Notes under the pieces: model-generated
Databases searched by the model: none
Told to the model about the DNA's origin: nothing
What the model saw: only the letters and a program-made list of their open reading frames with translations
Source: JBKECF01 sp047974375
GTDB taxonomy: Bacteria > Bacillota > Clostridia > Lachnospirales > CAMZNU01
NCBI GenBank assembly: GCA_047974375.1
Contig: JBKECF010000052.1
Span: 119,359-183,358, forward strand
Reading direction: 5' to 3'
DNA length: 64,000 bases
In this document: one piece after another, positions 35,241-45,032 of the stretch
Position numbering within the stretch: position 1 is the stretch's first letter
Layout: each line of letters begins with the position of its first letter
Position numbers and translations under genes: made by a program

Positions 35241-35631
35241 ATTTAAACTTGAGGGAATGGATGCCTTAATTGATAAGATAAATAAGCTAGGTGACAAGGG
35301 AGAGTCTATTAAAAAGAATGCATTAGAAAGAGCAGGAGAACGAGTAAAATCTTCAATGGAGAAAAAAGCGCCTAGATCAAAGTTAGCAAAAAAACACATG
35401 GCAGATAATATTAAGGTATCAGAAATAGAAAAAGAAAATGGTGTGGACTTTGTTCATATCGGACCTAATAAAGGGGATAATTCGGAGTTCTTTTATTCTA
35501 AATTTACAGAGTTTGGTACTTCAAAAATGCCTGCACAGCATTGGGCATCAAAATCTGTGTTAGAAAATAGGACAGAAATCAATGCAATAATCAAAGAGGA
35601 ACTTGAGAGGGGGCTAGAGGGAATTGATTAA
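35227..35631 (+). CDS. Tail completion protein (HK97 gp10-like)
   Basis: 134 residues, HK97-gp10 family: KFKLEGMDALIDKINKLGDK, then ALERAGERVKSSMEKKAPRS and the family signature FYSKFTEFGTSKMPAQHW. It terminates or joins the tail tube. An ATG two codons downstream (35233) is an equally possible start. It overlaps the following gene by 8 nt. Confidence 0.85.
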   Translation: MRMGKFKLEGMDALIDKINKLGDKGESIKKNALERAGERVKSSMEKKAPRSKLAKKHMADNIKVSEIEKENGVDFVHIGPNKGDNSEFFYSKFTEFGTSKMPAQHWASKSVLENRTEINAIIKEELERGLEGID

Positions 35632-35959
35632 TAAATTGATTATCAATACTTTAAAGCCACTATCGGTTCCAGTATGCTTTCAAAAATACACGGGTAAAGC
35701 GAATACATACATTACTTTTCATGAGTATGTTGAAAGTGGAGAAGCATTTGAAGATGATGAAGAAATATTCACTGGTCACTATATTCAAGTTGATGTATGG
35801 TCAAAGGTTGATTATACAGATTTAGTAAAATCCATTAAAGAGCTACTTAAAACTGCAAGATTTAAACGCCTTGATGAAGCAGATTTATATGAGGAAGATA
35901 CCGAACTCTACCATAAGGGTATGAGATTTTTTTATTTAGAAGAGAAGGAGGTTAAATAG
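35624..35959 (+). CDS. Tail terminator/completion protein (DUF3168-like)
   Basis: 111 residues from a TTG start. The order and features (PVCFQKYTGKANTYITFHEY, HYIQVDVWSKVDYTDLVKSI, ending KGMRFFYLEE) match the tail-terminator slot between gp10 and the major tail protein. Family naming is from position and a loose resemblance to DUF3168-type proteins. Confidence 0.72.
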   Translation: MINKLIINTLKPLSVPVCFQKYTGKANTYITFHEYVESGEAFEDDEEIFTGHYIQVDVWSKVDYTDLVKSIKELLKTARFKRLDEADLYEEDTELYHKGMRFFYLEEKEVK

Positions 35960-36532
35960 ATGGCAAGACAAATAGGATTAAAAGATATTCATATTGCTCT
36001 TTTAACAAATGATGATAATACCGGAGTTGCATATGATGTCCCAGCCAAACTTGAAAGGGCTATAAGTGCAAAACTATCCCCAAAGTCAAACTCCGAGAAT
36101 ATTTATTCTGATGATACGGTGGAGGATGTTATTACAGCCTTTGAAGGAGTAGATGTTGAAATAGAAATCAACCAACTATCTCTAGAGAGCAGAGCCAAAC
36201 TACAGGGGGCAAAGGTTGTAAAAGGTGTACTAATAGAAAGTAAGGATGATATGCCACCTACTATTGCTCTTGGGTTCAAATCCAAGAAAAATAATGGAAA
36301 GTATCGATATGTGTGGTTACTTAAAGGAAAATTTGAACTAGCATCCGATGAATACGATACAGAAGGAGAAAAGCCACAGCCAAAGAGTGCAAAACTAAAG
36401 GGTACTTTCTTTGCAAGGGACTTTGATGGTAATTATCGTTTTATTGGAGATGAAGATGCTACTGGGGTAGATCAAACAATTATTGATGGCTGGTTTACAG
36501 CAGTACCAGATGAGCCAGAGCCTATAGTGTAG
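35960..36532 (+). CDS. Major tail protein (phi13 family)
   Basis: 190 residues, phi13-type tube protein: IGLKDIHIALLTNDDNTGVA, a conserved AISAKLSPKSNSENIYSDD, DVEIEINQLSLESRAKLQGA and late GTFFARDFDGNYRFIGDED. It polymerises into the siphovirus tail tube. AAGGAGG precedes the ATG. Confidence 0.9.
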   Translation: MARQIGLKDIHIALLTNDDNTGVAYDVPAKLERAISAKLSPKSNSENIYSDDTVEDVITAFEGVDVEIEINQLSLESRAKLQGAKVVKGVLIESKDDMPPTIALGFKSKKNNGKYRYVWLLKGKFELASDEYDTEGEKPQPKSAKLKGTFFARDFDGNYRFIGDEDATGVDQTIIDGWFTAVPDEPEPIV

Positions 36533-36549
36533 AAAGGAAGTGATATCGT

Positions 36550-36873
36550 TTGAAAGCATCTGAACTTAAAAACAAAGGAATTAAATTTGCATTAGGTGAT
36601 AAGGAATATGAACTAAAATTTAACATGAACACTTTCTGTGAACTAGAAGAGGTTTATGGAGATTTAAACAAAGCCTTTGATGATTTGCAGAATATGAAAG
36701 TAAAAGCTATTAGAGCTTTGATATTTGCAGCCGTGAAGGTAGAAGATGAAGTTGCTACGCTAAAGGATATAGGTGAGAAACTTGGGATTAATGATCTTGA
36801 AAGGTTAGGTATAGCCATAAATGAAGCACTTACTACATCAATGCCTGAGGCAATTGATACTATGGGGGAATAG
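36550..36873 (+). CDS. Tail assembly chaperone gpG
   Basis: 107 residues from a TTG start after AAAGGAAGTG. KGIKFALGDKEYELKFNMN, FCELEEVYGDLNKAFDDL and a helical end fit gpG-type chaperones that hold the tape measure protein during tail assembly. The gene ends in ATGGGGGAATAG, the site where a -1 shift yields the longer gpGT. Confidence 0.85.
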   Translation: MKASELKNKGIKFALGDKEYELKFNMNTFCELEEVYGDLNKAFDDLQNMKVKAIRALIFAAVKVEDEVATLKDIGEKLGINDLERLGIAINEALTTSMPEAIDTMGE

Positions 36874-37067
36874 ATAGCCACACCGGTTCTAATTCATGGG
36901 ACTGGGAGTGGCTTTTCTATTTGGCAACTAATCTTTTAAAAATGACAGAGGAGCAGTTTTGGAACAGCACACCAAAGAAGTTACAGGCTCTTTTCAAGGT
37001 ATATAAAAAAGTCAAAGGGATAGAGGAACAAGAAAGCTTTGATACCATCGATAACATTCTGTTTTAG
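36550..37067 (+). CDS. gpGT fusion chaperone made by -1 frameshift
   Basis: The open frame after gpG is in the -1 register. Slipping on GGGGGAA (36864-36870) gives ...IDSHTGSNSWDWEWLFYL, followed by the gpT signature MTEEQFWNSTPKKLQALF, ending DNILF at 37067. The arrangement just before the tape measure gene is the lambda gpG/gpGT model. The slip heptamer is G-rich rather than canonical X XXY YYZ, so the frequency is uncertain. Confidence 0.8.
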
Positions 37068-37086
37068 GAAGGAGGTGAAGGAATAA

Positions 37087-39657
37087 ATGGCTACTGGTGG
37101 GAACACAGTTGTTGCAAGAGTTGGTTTGGATGACAAGGGTTTTCAAGAGGGTGTTTCTAAAATCCAAAGAAGTCTAAAAGTAGTCCAGAGCGAATTTGCT
37201 GCTGCAAGTTCAAAACTTGGAGACTTTGGAAAATCCACTGAAGGATTAAGGCTTAAAGCTGACAGTCTAAATAAACAGATGGATCTTCAAAAGGCTAAGG
37301 TTGAAGCCTTAACCAAGGGTTATCAGGAAAGTGTAGAAAAAAAGGGTGAAGATGCAAAAGCTACCGAGAACCTCAAGATAAAGCTTAACTATGCCATTGC
37401 TGAAATGAACAAGATGGAAGGCGAGCTTTCTGATATCAACAAGCAGATCGAAGTCCAAAGTAGTGGTTTTACAAAGCTAGGTAAAAACCTAGAAGGTATT
37501 GGCAGCAAAATGAAAAGTGTGGGAGAAGGCTTCTCCACTGTTGGAAGCACACTAAATAAAACTGTAACAGCACCTATTGTTGCAGCAGGTGCAGGTCTTT
37601 TCAAGTTAGCTAGTGATTTTGATGAAGCCAGTGATTCCATCAGAATAGGTACGGGTGCTACAGGTGAAGCACTGCAGGGGTTGGAAGAGGATTTTAAAGC
37701 AGTATATACTACAGTTGATACAAGCATGGGAGATGCTAGTAAAGTAATAGCAGACTTGAATACTCGTACAGGATTATCAGGAAAATCTCTTCAAGAATTG
37801 TCTACACAAATGTTAAGGCTTGCTAAAGTAACAGGAGAAGATATAAACACACTAATTCCTGCATCTACTAGAATGTTTCAAGATGCTGGACTAAAGACTG
37901 AGGAATATGCAAATGCACTAGATTACACTTTTAAAGTTAGTCAAAGTACAGGCATAGGGGTTGGAAGGCTTCAAGAACTTATGACTCAATTTGGTGGACC
38001 ACTAAGACAAATGGGATTTGATTGGCAGACATCGGCTGCAATGCTTGGAAAGTTTGAAAAAGAAGGTGTAAATACTGAACTCGTTTTAGGGTCATTAAGA
38101 GTGGCTCTTGGAAAAATGGCCAAAGAAGGCATCAGTGAACCTAATAAGGCTTTACAGGAAATGATAACAAGAATTAAGGAAGCAGGAACAGCCGGGGAAG
38201 CCAATGCCATGGCTTTAGAAATGTTTGGAGCAAGAGCCGGTCCCGATATGGCAGCAGCGATCAGAGAAGGAAGGCTTAATTTAGATGATCTCATTAATAG
38301 TCTTAAATCAAGTCCGGAAAACATTGATCAAGTTTATACAGATACAGCTGATGCAGCAGAGCAATTCGTAATATTAAAAAATAAGATGGCTGTTGCATTA
38401 GAACCCTTAGGTAAAAAGCTTTTTGAAGCTGTCAACAATGCAATGCCAGCAATAGAAAAACTAATACAAGGAATCACAAGTATCATTGAAAAATTTAATT
38501 CTCTTTCACCAGTACAGCAGGATATGATTTTAAAACTTGGCCTTGTTGCAGCTGCCATCGGACCAGTGTTAACAGTGGTAGGAAAGCTAGTATCTGTAGG
38601 AGGAACTCTTTTTTCTACCTTTGGGTCAATATCAACAGCACTTGGTGCATCAGGTGGAGCAAGCGGAGCCTTAGGAGCTGCTTTCACAGCGCTTACTGGC
38701 CCAATCGGAATTACTGTTGCAGCAATAGCAGGACTTACAGCTATATTTGTAGGGCTATACAAAAATAATGAGGATTTCAGAAATGTTGTAAATGAAACAT
38801 GGAATGAAGTGAAGTCCATCATAGGAACAATTATTGATGCTTTGAAAGTATTATTTCAAGCATTTATCACTTTTGTTATGGATGTATGGAGCAAATATGG
38901 TGATGACATAGTAGCTGTTATTTCTTCAGCCTTCGAAATCATTTCAAATATTGTAAAGACTACCCTCAATGTAATTAAAGATGTGATTAAGATTGTTACC
39001 AGTCTTATAAAAGGAGATTGGCAGGGTGTCTGGGAAGGAATAAAAAATCTTACCAATGATTTGTGGAATGGACTTAAAAACATTATTAAAAGTACCCTTG
39101 ATTATATAAAGAATATTATCTCACTTGAAATGAAGTTTGTGCAAAATCTTATATCAGGTATTTGGAGTGGGATTAAGAGTGTCACAACCAGTGTGTGGAA
39201 TGGGATAAAAACAGCAATTGAGACTCCAATTAATGCTGCAAAGAATACTGTTAAGGGTGCGATAGATGCAATTTATAATTTCTTCTCAAGATTAAAATTG
39301 CCTGAGATCAAGATACCAAAGATAAAGCTTCCTCATTTTTCACTTAAAGGTGATTTTAGTTTAGCTCCACCAAGTGTACCAAAGCTTAGTGTTGATTGGT
39401 ATGCAAAGGGTGGTATTTTTAATAGACCGAGTATTATCGGTGTCGGTGAAGCGGGAACAGAAGCGGTTCTTCCTATTGACCGATTAGATGATTTGATGGC
39501 TAGGGCCATAGAAAAAGTAAAAGGTGGTAGTTCAAGTGGTGGACTTACCCTTCATATAGAAAACTTCATCAATAATACAGACAAAGACATTGAACAGCTT
39601 GCTTATGAATTAGAATTTTATAGACAAAGAGTAGCAATGGGAAGGGGTGGTGCGTAA
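37087..39657 (+). CDS. Tape measure protein
   Basis: 856 residues, the longest tail gene; sets tail length and takes part in DNA ejection. The N-terminal coiled-coil region contains ARVGLDDKGFQEGVSKIQRS. A TP901-type central domain (about 150-440) includes TGLSGKSLQELSTQMLRL and GVGRLQELMTQFGG. A hydrophobic stretch lies near 490-565. The C-terminus carries the family ending GRPSI-like FNRPSIIGVGEAGTEAVLPI. It overlaps the Dit gene by one base. Confidence 0.93.
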   Translation: MATGGNTVVARVGLDDKGFQEGVSKIQRSLKVVQSEFAAASSKLGDFGKSTEGLRLKADSLNKQMDLQKAKVEALTKGYQESVEKKGEDAKATENLKIKLNYAIAEMNKMEGELSDINKQIEVQSSGFTKLGKNLEGIGSKMKSVGEGFSTVGSTLNKTVTAPIVAAGAGLFKLASDFDEASDSIRIGTGATGEALQGLEEDFKAVYTTVDTSMGDASKVIADLNTRTGLSGKSLQELSTQMLRLAKVTGEDINTLIPASTRMFQDAGLKTEEYANALDYTFKVSQSTGIGVGRLQELMTQFGGPLRQMGFDWQTSAAMLGKFEKEGVNTELVLGSLRVALGKMAKEGISEPNKALQEMITRIKEAGTAGEANAMALEMFGARAGPDMAAAIREGRLNLDDLINSLKSSPENIDQVYTDTADAAEQFVILKNKMAVALEPLGKKLFEAVNNAMPAIEKLIQGITSIIEKFNSLSPVQQDMILKLGLVAAAIGPVLTVVGKLVSVGGTLFSTFGSISTALGASGGASGALGAAFTALTGPIGITVAAIAGLTAIFVGLYKNNEDFRNVVNETWNEVKSIIGTIIDALKVLFQAFITFVMDVWSKYGDDIVAVISSAFEIISNIVKTTLNVIKDVIKIVTSLIKGDWQGVWEGIKNLTNDLWNGLKNIIKSTLDYIKNIISLEMKFVQNLISGIWSGIKSVTTSVWNGIKTAIETPINAAKNTVKGAIDAIYNFFSRLKLPEIKIPKIKLPHFSLKGDFSLAPPSVPKLSVDWYAKGGIFNRPSIIGVGEAGTEAVLPIDRLDDLMARAIEKVKGGSSSGGLTLHIENFINNTDKDIEQLAYELEFYRQRVAMGRGGA

Positions 39658-40364
39658 TGCTTAGTTTTTCATTTGAAGGCAAAGATAGTTATTTGGATTA
39701 TGGAATTATCATTAATACAAGGCCCACCATTCCTGCTCCAAAGCGAAGAGTAAGTTATATCGATGTACCAGGTAGACATTCAAGACTTATTTATGATGAG
39801 GGGACTTTTGAAGATATTACCATTGGGTTAGAGTGTGCTGTGAAGGATAAAGAAAACCTTGCTCTAAAGATTGATGAAATAAAAGCATGGCTCTTTGGGA
39901 CTGGAGAAGGTGATTTGATTTTTAGCTTTCAGTCAGATAGAAAATATAGAGCACAAGTTGTAAATAGCATTGATTTTTCCCAAGTTTATAAATACACCTC
40001 CAGGTTTCCTATTTTATTTAATTGCAGACCCTTTAAGTATGCAGTTCAAAATAGCAATCTTACCATAACCGAAAGTGGAACAAGCATAACTAACCCCGGA
40101 ACTATTGAAAGTGAACCGATAATAGCGGTGCATGGTTTAGGGGATATAACATTAACTATTAATGAAAAAAACATAGAGTTAAAAGATATGACTTCAAAGA
40201 TAATCTTAAACACCGCACTTCAAGATGCCTATGATGGAAATGGTAATAGTATGAATTCTAAGATGATTGGGGAGTTCATTACTTTCGTACCAGGAAGTAA
40301 TCAGATTCAGTGGACAGGGAATGTTGAAAAAATTGAAGCGCTTCCAAATTGGCGGTGGTTATAA
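39657..40364 (+). CDS. Distal tail protein (Dit)
   Basis: 235 residues of the siphovirus tail-component family: GKDSYLDYGIIINTRPTIPA, the RRVSYIDVPGRHSRLIYDEG hub strand, and ISFQVYKYTS-like FSQVYKYTSRFPILFNCRPF. It forms the hexameric hub at the tail tip. The stop overlaps the next start by one base (TAATG). Confidence 0.9.
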   Translation: MLSFSFEGKDSYLDYGIIINTRPTIPAPKRRVSYIDVPGRHSRLIYDEGTFEDITIGLECAVKDKENLALKIDEIKAWLFGTGEGDLIFSFQSDRKYRAQVVNSIDFSQVYKYTSRFPILFNCRPFKYAVQNSNLTITESGTSITNPGTIESEPIIAVHGLGDITLTINEKNIELKDMTSKIILNTALQDAYDGNGNSMNSKMIGEFITFVPGSNQIQWTGNVEKIEALPNWRWL

Positions 40365-42268
40365 TGATTACTGTTTATGATAAGAAAACCAATAAGGGTA
40401 ACTTCGATAACAATGGACTTGCAATACTTGATGAATGCATTAAAGCTGAAATAACTGAGGAGTTAAATGGAGAGTACAGCTTGTATCTTGAATATCCTGC
40501 TAATTCTAATAAAGCTAATCATATTTTAGAATTTAATATTGTAAAGGCTGAAGGTCAGCTTTTTAGGATATATAAAGTGGAAAGAGAACAAGAGAATATA
40601 AGGAAGATTAAAGCCTGGGCAAGACATATTTTTTATGACCTTGCCTTTTATTTTATAGAGGCAGTAAATCTTATAAATGCAAATATGAAAGAGGCCCTTG
40701 AAGGTACCATTCCACCAGAGGCACAGGTTATATTTAGTTTTATGGGCCCAGAGAAAAATATATATCCTGTAAAAATGAGAAACGTTAATGCACTGGAAGC
40801 ATTGTTTAGACTGCTTGAAATATACGGTATGGAATTGAAACGAAACAACTTTGATGTTGAAGTAATAGAAAAACTGGGGCAACAAAAAGACGTTACTGTA
40901 AGGTATGGCAAGAACATAAAGGGACTTAGAGCTATTATTGATACTAATGAATTTGCAACAAGAATATATCCTGTTGGAGAGAATAACTTAGTTCTTCCAG
41001 AGCGGTATGTAGAAGCAGATAGTAGTATTACGGATATTCTACCCTATCCCATTACAAAGAAAGTTGAATTTAGTGGGTGCAAAGATCAAGAACAATTAAG
41101 GGATTTGGCTAAGGAGTATATTAAAAAAGTGTCTAATCCTTTTATTAACATTACCGTTGAGTTTCTAGAACTTAGCAAGACAAAGGATTATGAAGAGTAT
41201 GCAAGCCTTTTTAACTTAGAACTTGGAGATATAGTAACTGTAAAACATGAGAAACTGGGCATTTATTCAGAATTACGGGTTATAAAAATGGTCAAGGATT
41301 TGCTAAGACCAATAAATACAAAAGTAGAACTTGGTAATCCACTAAATACCATAGTAAGTAAACTGGATCTTACAAGCATAGTGGAAAGACTAGAGAGTAA
41401 AATAGAAGGTGCTCAGAATGCGGTAATCCTTAAGAAAAACAATGAGAATATCATTATTGCAGCTACTTCCTTTTATCAAGCAATTGCTGTAGGAATTTCT
41501 GCTTTAGCTGATACAAACCTGACCTGCAATTTAATTATAAATGGTAGTGCTAGTGCAGACCTTATCCTCTATTTGAAATTTTCACTTGATGGAGAGTACT
41601 ACGAATTTCAGCCTAGTCAAAACCTAGCTTTGGGGGAGAACATTGTTAACTTAACTATTCCAATACCTCAAGTAACAGCGGGAAGTCATACTTTTGTGGT
41701 AGAGATGAAAACATCAACAGGAAGTTTTAATATAGAGAAGAACAATCTTCAAGTTATGATAGAGGGAAGGCATCTTGAAGGAGGGCTTAGTCCAAGTTTA
41801 CCAAGGGCAGAGGTAATGCAATTTATTTTATATACCTTGTTTCTGAATAAGATTAGTAGTTACAAAGATAATATAAAAACAGAAATTAGCATAGGACAAG
41901 TATCTAATACAGAAAGGCAGTTTGCTGACATAATAAGCTATAGCGAATGCTTAAGTAAAGACCCTACCAACATAAGCACATCAATCAATATAAATATGGC
42001 TGTTACTGGAATTAGCCGAAGGGCCTATTATGAATTTTATCAAAACTTAGATGTTGATAGGTGGGTAAATCATTTCAGTGAGCTTCATAATAAGAGTGAT
42101 GGAACATGGGAAACGGTAGATTATATAACCGTTATTGAATTAACAGATATGCGGGAATCTGAACAATACAGCTCTTTAGGAAATGGTCTAGTTTATGAAG
42201 TGACATTTGGAGAAAGAAATGAGTATAGTGAGCTAATAGATTTAGCTGTTACATTTGATAATCAGTAA
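40364..42268 (+). CDS. Tail-associated lysin/spike (prophage endopeptidase tail family)
   Basis: 634 residues; start at the ATG at 40364. The first 370 residues match the Tal/gp44 hub domain: ITVYDKKTNKGNFDNNGLAI, LNGEYSLYLEYP, DVTVRYGKNIKGLRAIIDTN, and NLELGDIVTVKHEKLGIYSEL. The C-terminal half (from about 375) is beta-rich and phage-specific, possibly receptor-binding. No catalytic residues of a wall hydrolase are clear, so lysin activity is unproven. Confidence 0.85.
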   Translation: MITVYDKKTNKGNFDNNGLAILDECIKAEITEELNGEYSLYLEYPANSNKANHILEFNIVKAEGQLFRIYKVEREQENIRKIKAWARHIFYDLAFYFIEAVNLINANMKEALEGTIPPEAQVIFSFMGPEKNIYPVKMRNVNALEALFRLLEIYGMELKRNNFDVEVIEKLGQQKDVTVRYGKNIKGLRAIIDTNEFATRIYPVGENNLVLPERYVEADSSITDILPYPITKKVEFSGCKDQEQLRDLAKEYIKKVSNPFINITVEFLELSKTKDYEEYASLFNLELGDIVTVKHEKLGIYSELRVIKMVKDLLRPINTKVELGNPLNTIVSKLDLTSIVERLESKIEGAQNAVILKKNNENIIIAATSFYQAIAVGISALADTNLTCNLIINGSASADLILYLKFSLDGEYYEFQPSQNLALGENIVNLTIPIPQVTAGSHTFVVEMKTSTGSFNIEKNNLQVMIEGRHLEGGLSPSLPRAEVMQFILYTLFLNKISSYKDNIKTEISIGQVSNTERQFADIISYSECLSKDPTNISTSININMAVTGISRRAYYEFYQNLDVDRWVNHFSELHNKSDGTWETVDYITVIELTDMRESEQYSSLGNGLVYEVTFGERNEYSELIDLAVTFDNQ

Positions 42269-42273
42269 AGGAG

Positions 42274-43278
42274 GTGGAGGTTATAGCAAAAACAATTAAC
42301 GATATATTTGAAATGAGAAACTTCACAACAGAAGGAATAACCGTAACTGAAGCCTATACTCTACCTTCGGGAATAAGAAGTGCCAGTGTTGAGATTTGGG
42401 CTGCGGGGGATTTTAGTTCATCGTCTGAATATATAATTGCTAAGGTTGATGGAGTTCAAATTGGTGGACAGCTAAGTACTGGATATGATGATGCAACAAT
42501 GCGAAATGTTTTGACCTATGATTTGACCTCATTAGTAGATGGAAAGCAAGTAATAAATTTAAGCATAACAACATCCTCATCTATGAATCCAGGGGTAGGA
42601 GTTAGTGGCTCTACCTCATGTTGGGTAGATTGGCGTTTTACTTTTGAAGTTTCTACATCAAAATTACTGATAGAAGATGGAACAGAAATTAAGGTTTGGA
42701 ATGCGATTAATAGTACCTATGAAAAAGTAGGTGATTTGCCGTTGACTGAAGATATGTTTCTAAACTTTGGAATGGAAGAACTGCCAGTAAGTTTTGAAGG
42801 AATAATAAGTAATGCTCCAAAGCTTCATTTATATACAGCTGATGCCAATGTGATAGCTTCTCCGGAGTTGTATAAAGTTGAATTAACAGAAAAGAAAAGG
42901 AGTCTCCCAAAAGTTGTTATTGAAAAAATGGGGAGAACTCTACAGCAAACAATTGGTACCATTGTTGTTGACGATCTCGTTAGCGGGACAGGAGATTTAC
43001 AGTATGCTTTAAGTAAAGATAAAAGTACTTGGTATGCCTTTGATACCCTAAACACAATATGGCAAGTTGTAGATATTTCAGATGATATGGATTTTGCAAA
43101 TAAAGGCATGAGAAAATCTGATTTTTCCATAATAACAGATATCCATTACGGAGAAATATTTACTGTAGGAGATACATTGCATTTTGGCTTTAGATTTTAT
43201 AAGGGAACTGATGGCGATGAGTGTAAATTCTTAGGTGTTAGAATAAACTACACTTCCTCTGTAAATACAAACATTTAA
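42274..43278 (+). CDS. Tail tip/fiber structural protein
   Basis: 334 residues, beta-rich with no named family. Repeated jelly-roll-like segments (SGIRSASVEIWAAGDFSSSS, VGDTLHFGFRFYKGTDGDEC) fit a baseplate or fiber accessory. The predicted GTG at 42274 overlaps its own AAAGGAGG site. An ATA codon at 42283 (product AKTINDIFEMRNF...) has ideal 8-nt spacing, so the true start may be non-standard. Located between the tail hub and the next fiber gene. Confidence 0.75.
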   Translation: MEVIAKTINDIFEMRNFTTEGITVTEAYTLPSGIRSASVEIWAAGDFSSSSEYIIAKVDGVQIGGQLSTGYDDATMRNVLTYDLTSLVDGKQVINLSITTSSSMNPGVGVSGSTSCWVDWRFTFEVSTSKLLIEDGTEIKVWNAINSTYEKVGDLPLTEDMFLNFGMEELPVSFEGIISNAPKLHLYTADANVIASPELYKVELTEKKRSLPKVVIEKMGRTLQQTIGTIVVDDLVSGTGDLQYALSKDKSTWYAFDTLNTIWQVVDISDDMDFANKGMRKSDFSIITDIHYGEIFTVGDTLHFGFRFYKGTDGDECKFLGVRINYTSSVNTNI

Positions 43279-43296
43279 TAAAAAGAAAGGGGGTAG

Positions 43297-44970
43297 ATGA
43301 GTATGGCAACTAGAGAAGTTATTAGTTATAACAGGAATTGTTTAACGGGAGAAGTTATAAGAGAACAGAAGAAGAAAAAGAATACAGGAGTAAAAGGCAA
43401 GGTTCTTGTAGAGGTTTTTGATGCAGAAACAAAACAGAAAGTGAAAGAGGCCTATACAGAAAACCTTATTCCAGATCTATATTTTAAAGATATATTTTAT
43501 AGAACCTTTGCTCATGGCTTAATGGGTGTTGGGAATACAAGAAGTGGCAACAACTATTATTGGTTTGACTACTTGTATTTAACAGATTCCGATAAACCTG
43601 AGGGATTAAATGAACAAAGAGTTATGGGTAATGTTATCGGATATGCCCATAGAAATAGTACTTACTCAGGAGATGATATAAGGAGAGGGACTATAAATCG
43701 TGCTGAAACTCGCTTTGAGGTTACGGATAATAAAATGAAGATTAATTTTGTATTTGACTTCCCAACCCATGCAGCAAATGGAACTATTGAAAGTATTTAT
43801 TGGGCAGAAAGTGATCCTGACAACAAAGACTATTTTTACATTGGACCTAGTTTATATGGTAGGGAAACTAGTGATACAGATAATGCAATCAATAGTGCAA
43901 CTAATCCCAGAAGATATTGGGCAGTTTATAGAATGTTTCCTTATGCAAGGAGAATAAAGTTCACTAGTCCAACGAAGGGATGGGTTTTACTTGATGCCAA
44001 GAGTACTGATGTTACACAAACAAGCTATCTTCAATTTCCAGATACATTAAAGGGTCACTGGTTGATGATTCCTTTTGACCTCAATGTAAATGACATAGCA
44101 TTATGGGATCAAGTAGTAAAGCTCTTAAACACCGATGGAGAACCACTTGTAATCGATAGTGCTCATGCGGTGAAAAAATATGATGGTTTAAGTGGAGGGT
44201 GTCCATATATTCAACCAGATGGAAACCTTGTATTTATAGGATATTACACCTATACTGTTTCAAATGAGACTATGATGAGAATTTATAAATGGAGTAAGGT
44301 TGGTGTCCAATTAAGTTATGTTGATATTAACATGAGTCAAGATTTCAAAGACATGGACTACAACATATTGTTTACTTATAGAACTACATCAGATGATGGA
44401 ATTTATTTAGATGGCTGCCTTGATATAATTGGATACACCTATAGAACAGATGAGCAGTATAGTGAAAATGTCTATACTAGTAGATGGATTAGAGTGGATG
44501 CACTAGGGAATAAGGTTCAAGATATGAATATGAAGCCTAAAATTGGAAACTCAAATTGGTTTGGAAAAATGGGCATGGACAGTGGAAATATTGATAGAAG
44601 GGTTAGACTTTATAACTTCTATAGAAGTACAAATAGAATTTATTTGTATTATAGTGGCACCCAAGGAGGAACTAGTTTTCATCAGGTAATAACACCACAA
44701 GGTAACCTATTAGAAGCGTATAGGATGTACTTCAGTTTTTATAATACAAATTACACATATTATTACAACATCCTTGGGACGGATAAATGGATAACCCGAT
44801 ATTATGGGAGTAATAATGATTACCTGCTTATACAAGCGATGCTAACAAGCAAACCAATTGGTGCTCATACTAAATTAGCACAATCAGTTGAAAAAACAGA
44901 TGCTAATACTATGAAAATTCAATATATGTTTGAAATTGACCTTGTTGATTACGGGGAAGATTATTTTTAA
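43297..44970 (+). CDS. Large tail fiber/receptor-binding candidate
   Basis: 557 residues, last structural gene before the lysis cassette. Tyr/Asn/Asp-rich and beta-dominated, with no recognised family: NYYWFDYLYLTDSDKPEGL near 90, RRYWAVYRMFPYARRIKF near 205, a middle region alternating Gly/Tyr/Asp strands, and IQYMFEIDLVDYGEDYF at the end. Position and composition suggest host-surface binding, by inference. GGGGGT lies before the ATG. The terminator at 44975 follows. Confidence 0.75.
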   Translation: MSMATREVISYNRNCLTGEVIREQKKKKNTGVKGKVLVEVFDAETKQKVKEAYTENLIPDLYFKDIFYRTFAHGLMGVGNTRSGNNYYWFDYLYLTDSDKPEGLNEQRVMGNVIGYAHRNSTYSGDDIRRGTINRAETRFEVTDNKMKINFVFDFPTHAANGTIESIYWAESDPDNKDYFYIGPSLYGRETSDTDNAINSATNPRRYWAVYRMFPYARRIKFTSPTKGWVLLDAKSTDVTQTSYLQFPDTLKGHWLMIPFDLNVNDIALWDQVVKLLNTDGEPLVIDSAHAVKKYDGLSGGCPYIQPDGNLVFIGYYTYTVSNETMMRIYKWSKVGVQLSYVDINMSQDFKDMDYNILFTYRTTSDDGIYLDGCLDIIGYTYRTDEQYSENVYTSRWIRVDALGNKVQDMNMKPKIGNSNWFGKMGMDSGNIDRRVRLYNFYRSTNRIYLYYSGTQGGTSFHQVITPQGNLLEAYRMYFSFYNTNYTYYYNILGTDKWITRYYGSNNDYLLIQAMLTSKPIGAHTKLAQSVEKTDANTMKIQYMFEIDLVDYGEDYF

Positions 44971-44974
44971 AACT

Positions 44975-45004
44975 AAGACCTAATTTATATTAGAGGTCTT
45001 TTTA
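44975..45004 (+). terminator. Terminator after the fiber gene
   Basis: AAGACCT (44975-44981) pairs with AGGTCTT (44994-45000), with inner AT pairs, followed by TTTTATTTT. Confidence 0.7.
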
Positions 45005-45032
45005 TTTTGCAAAAAAGGAGATGAAAATAATT

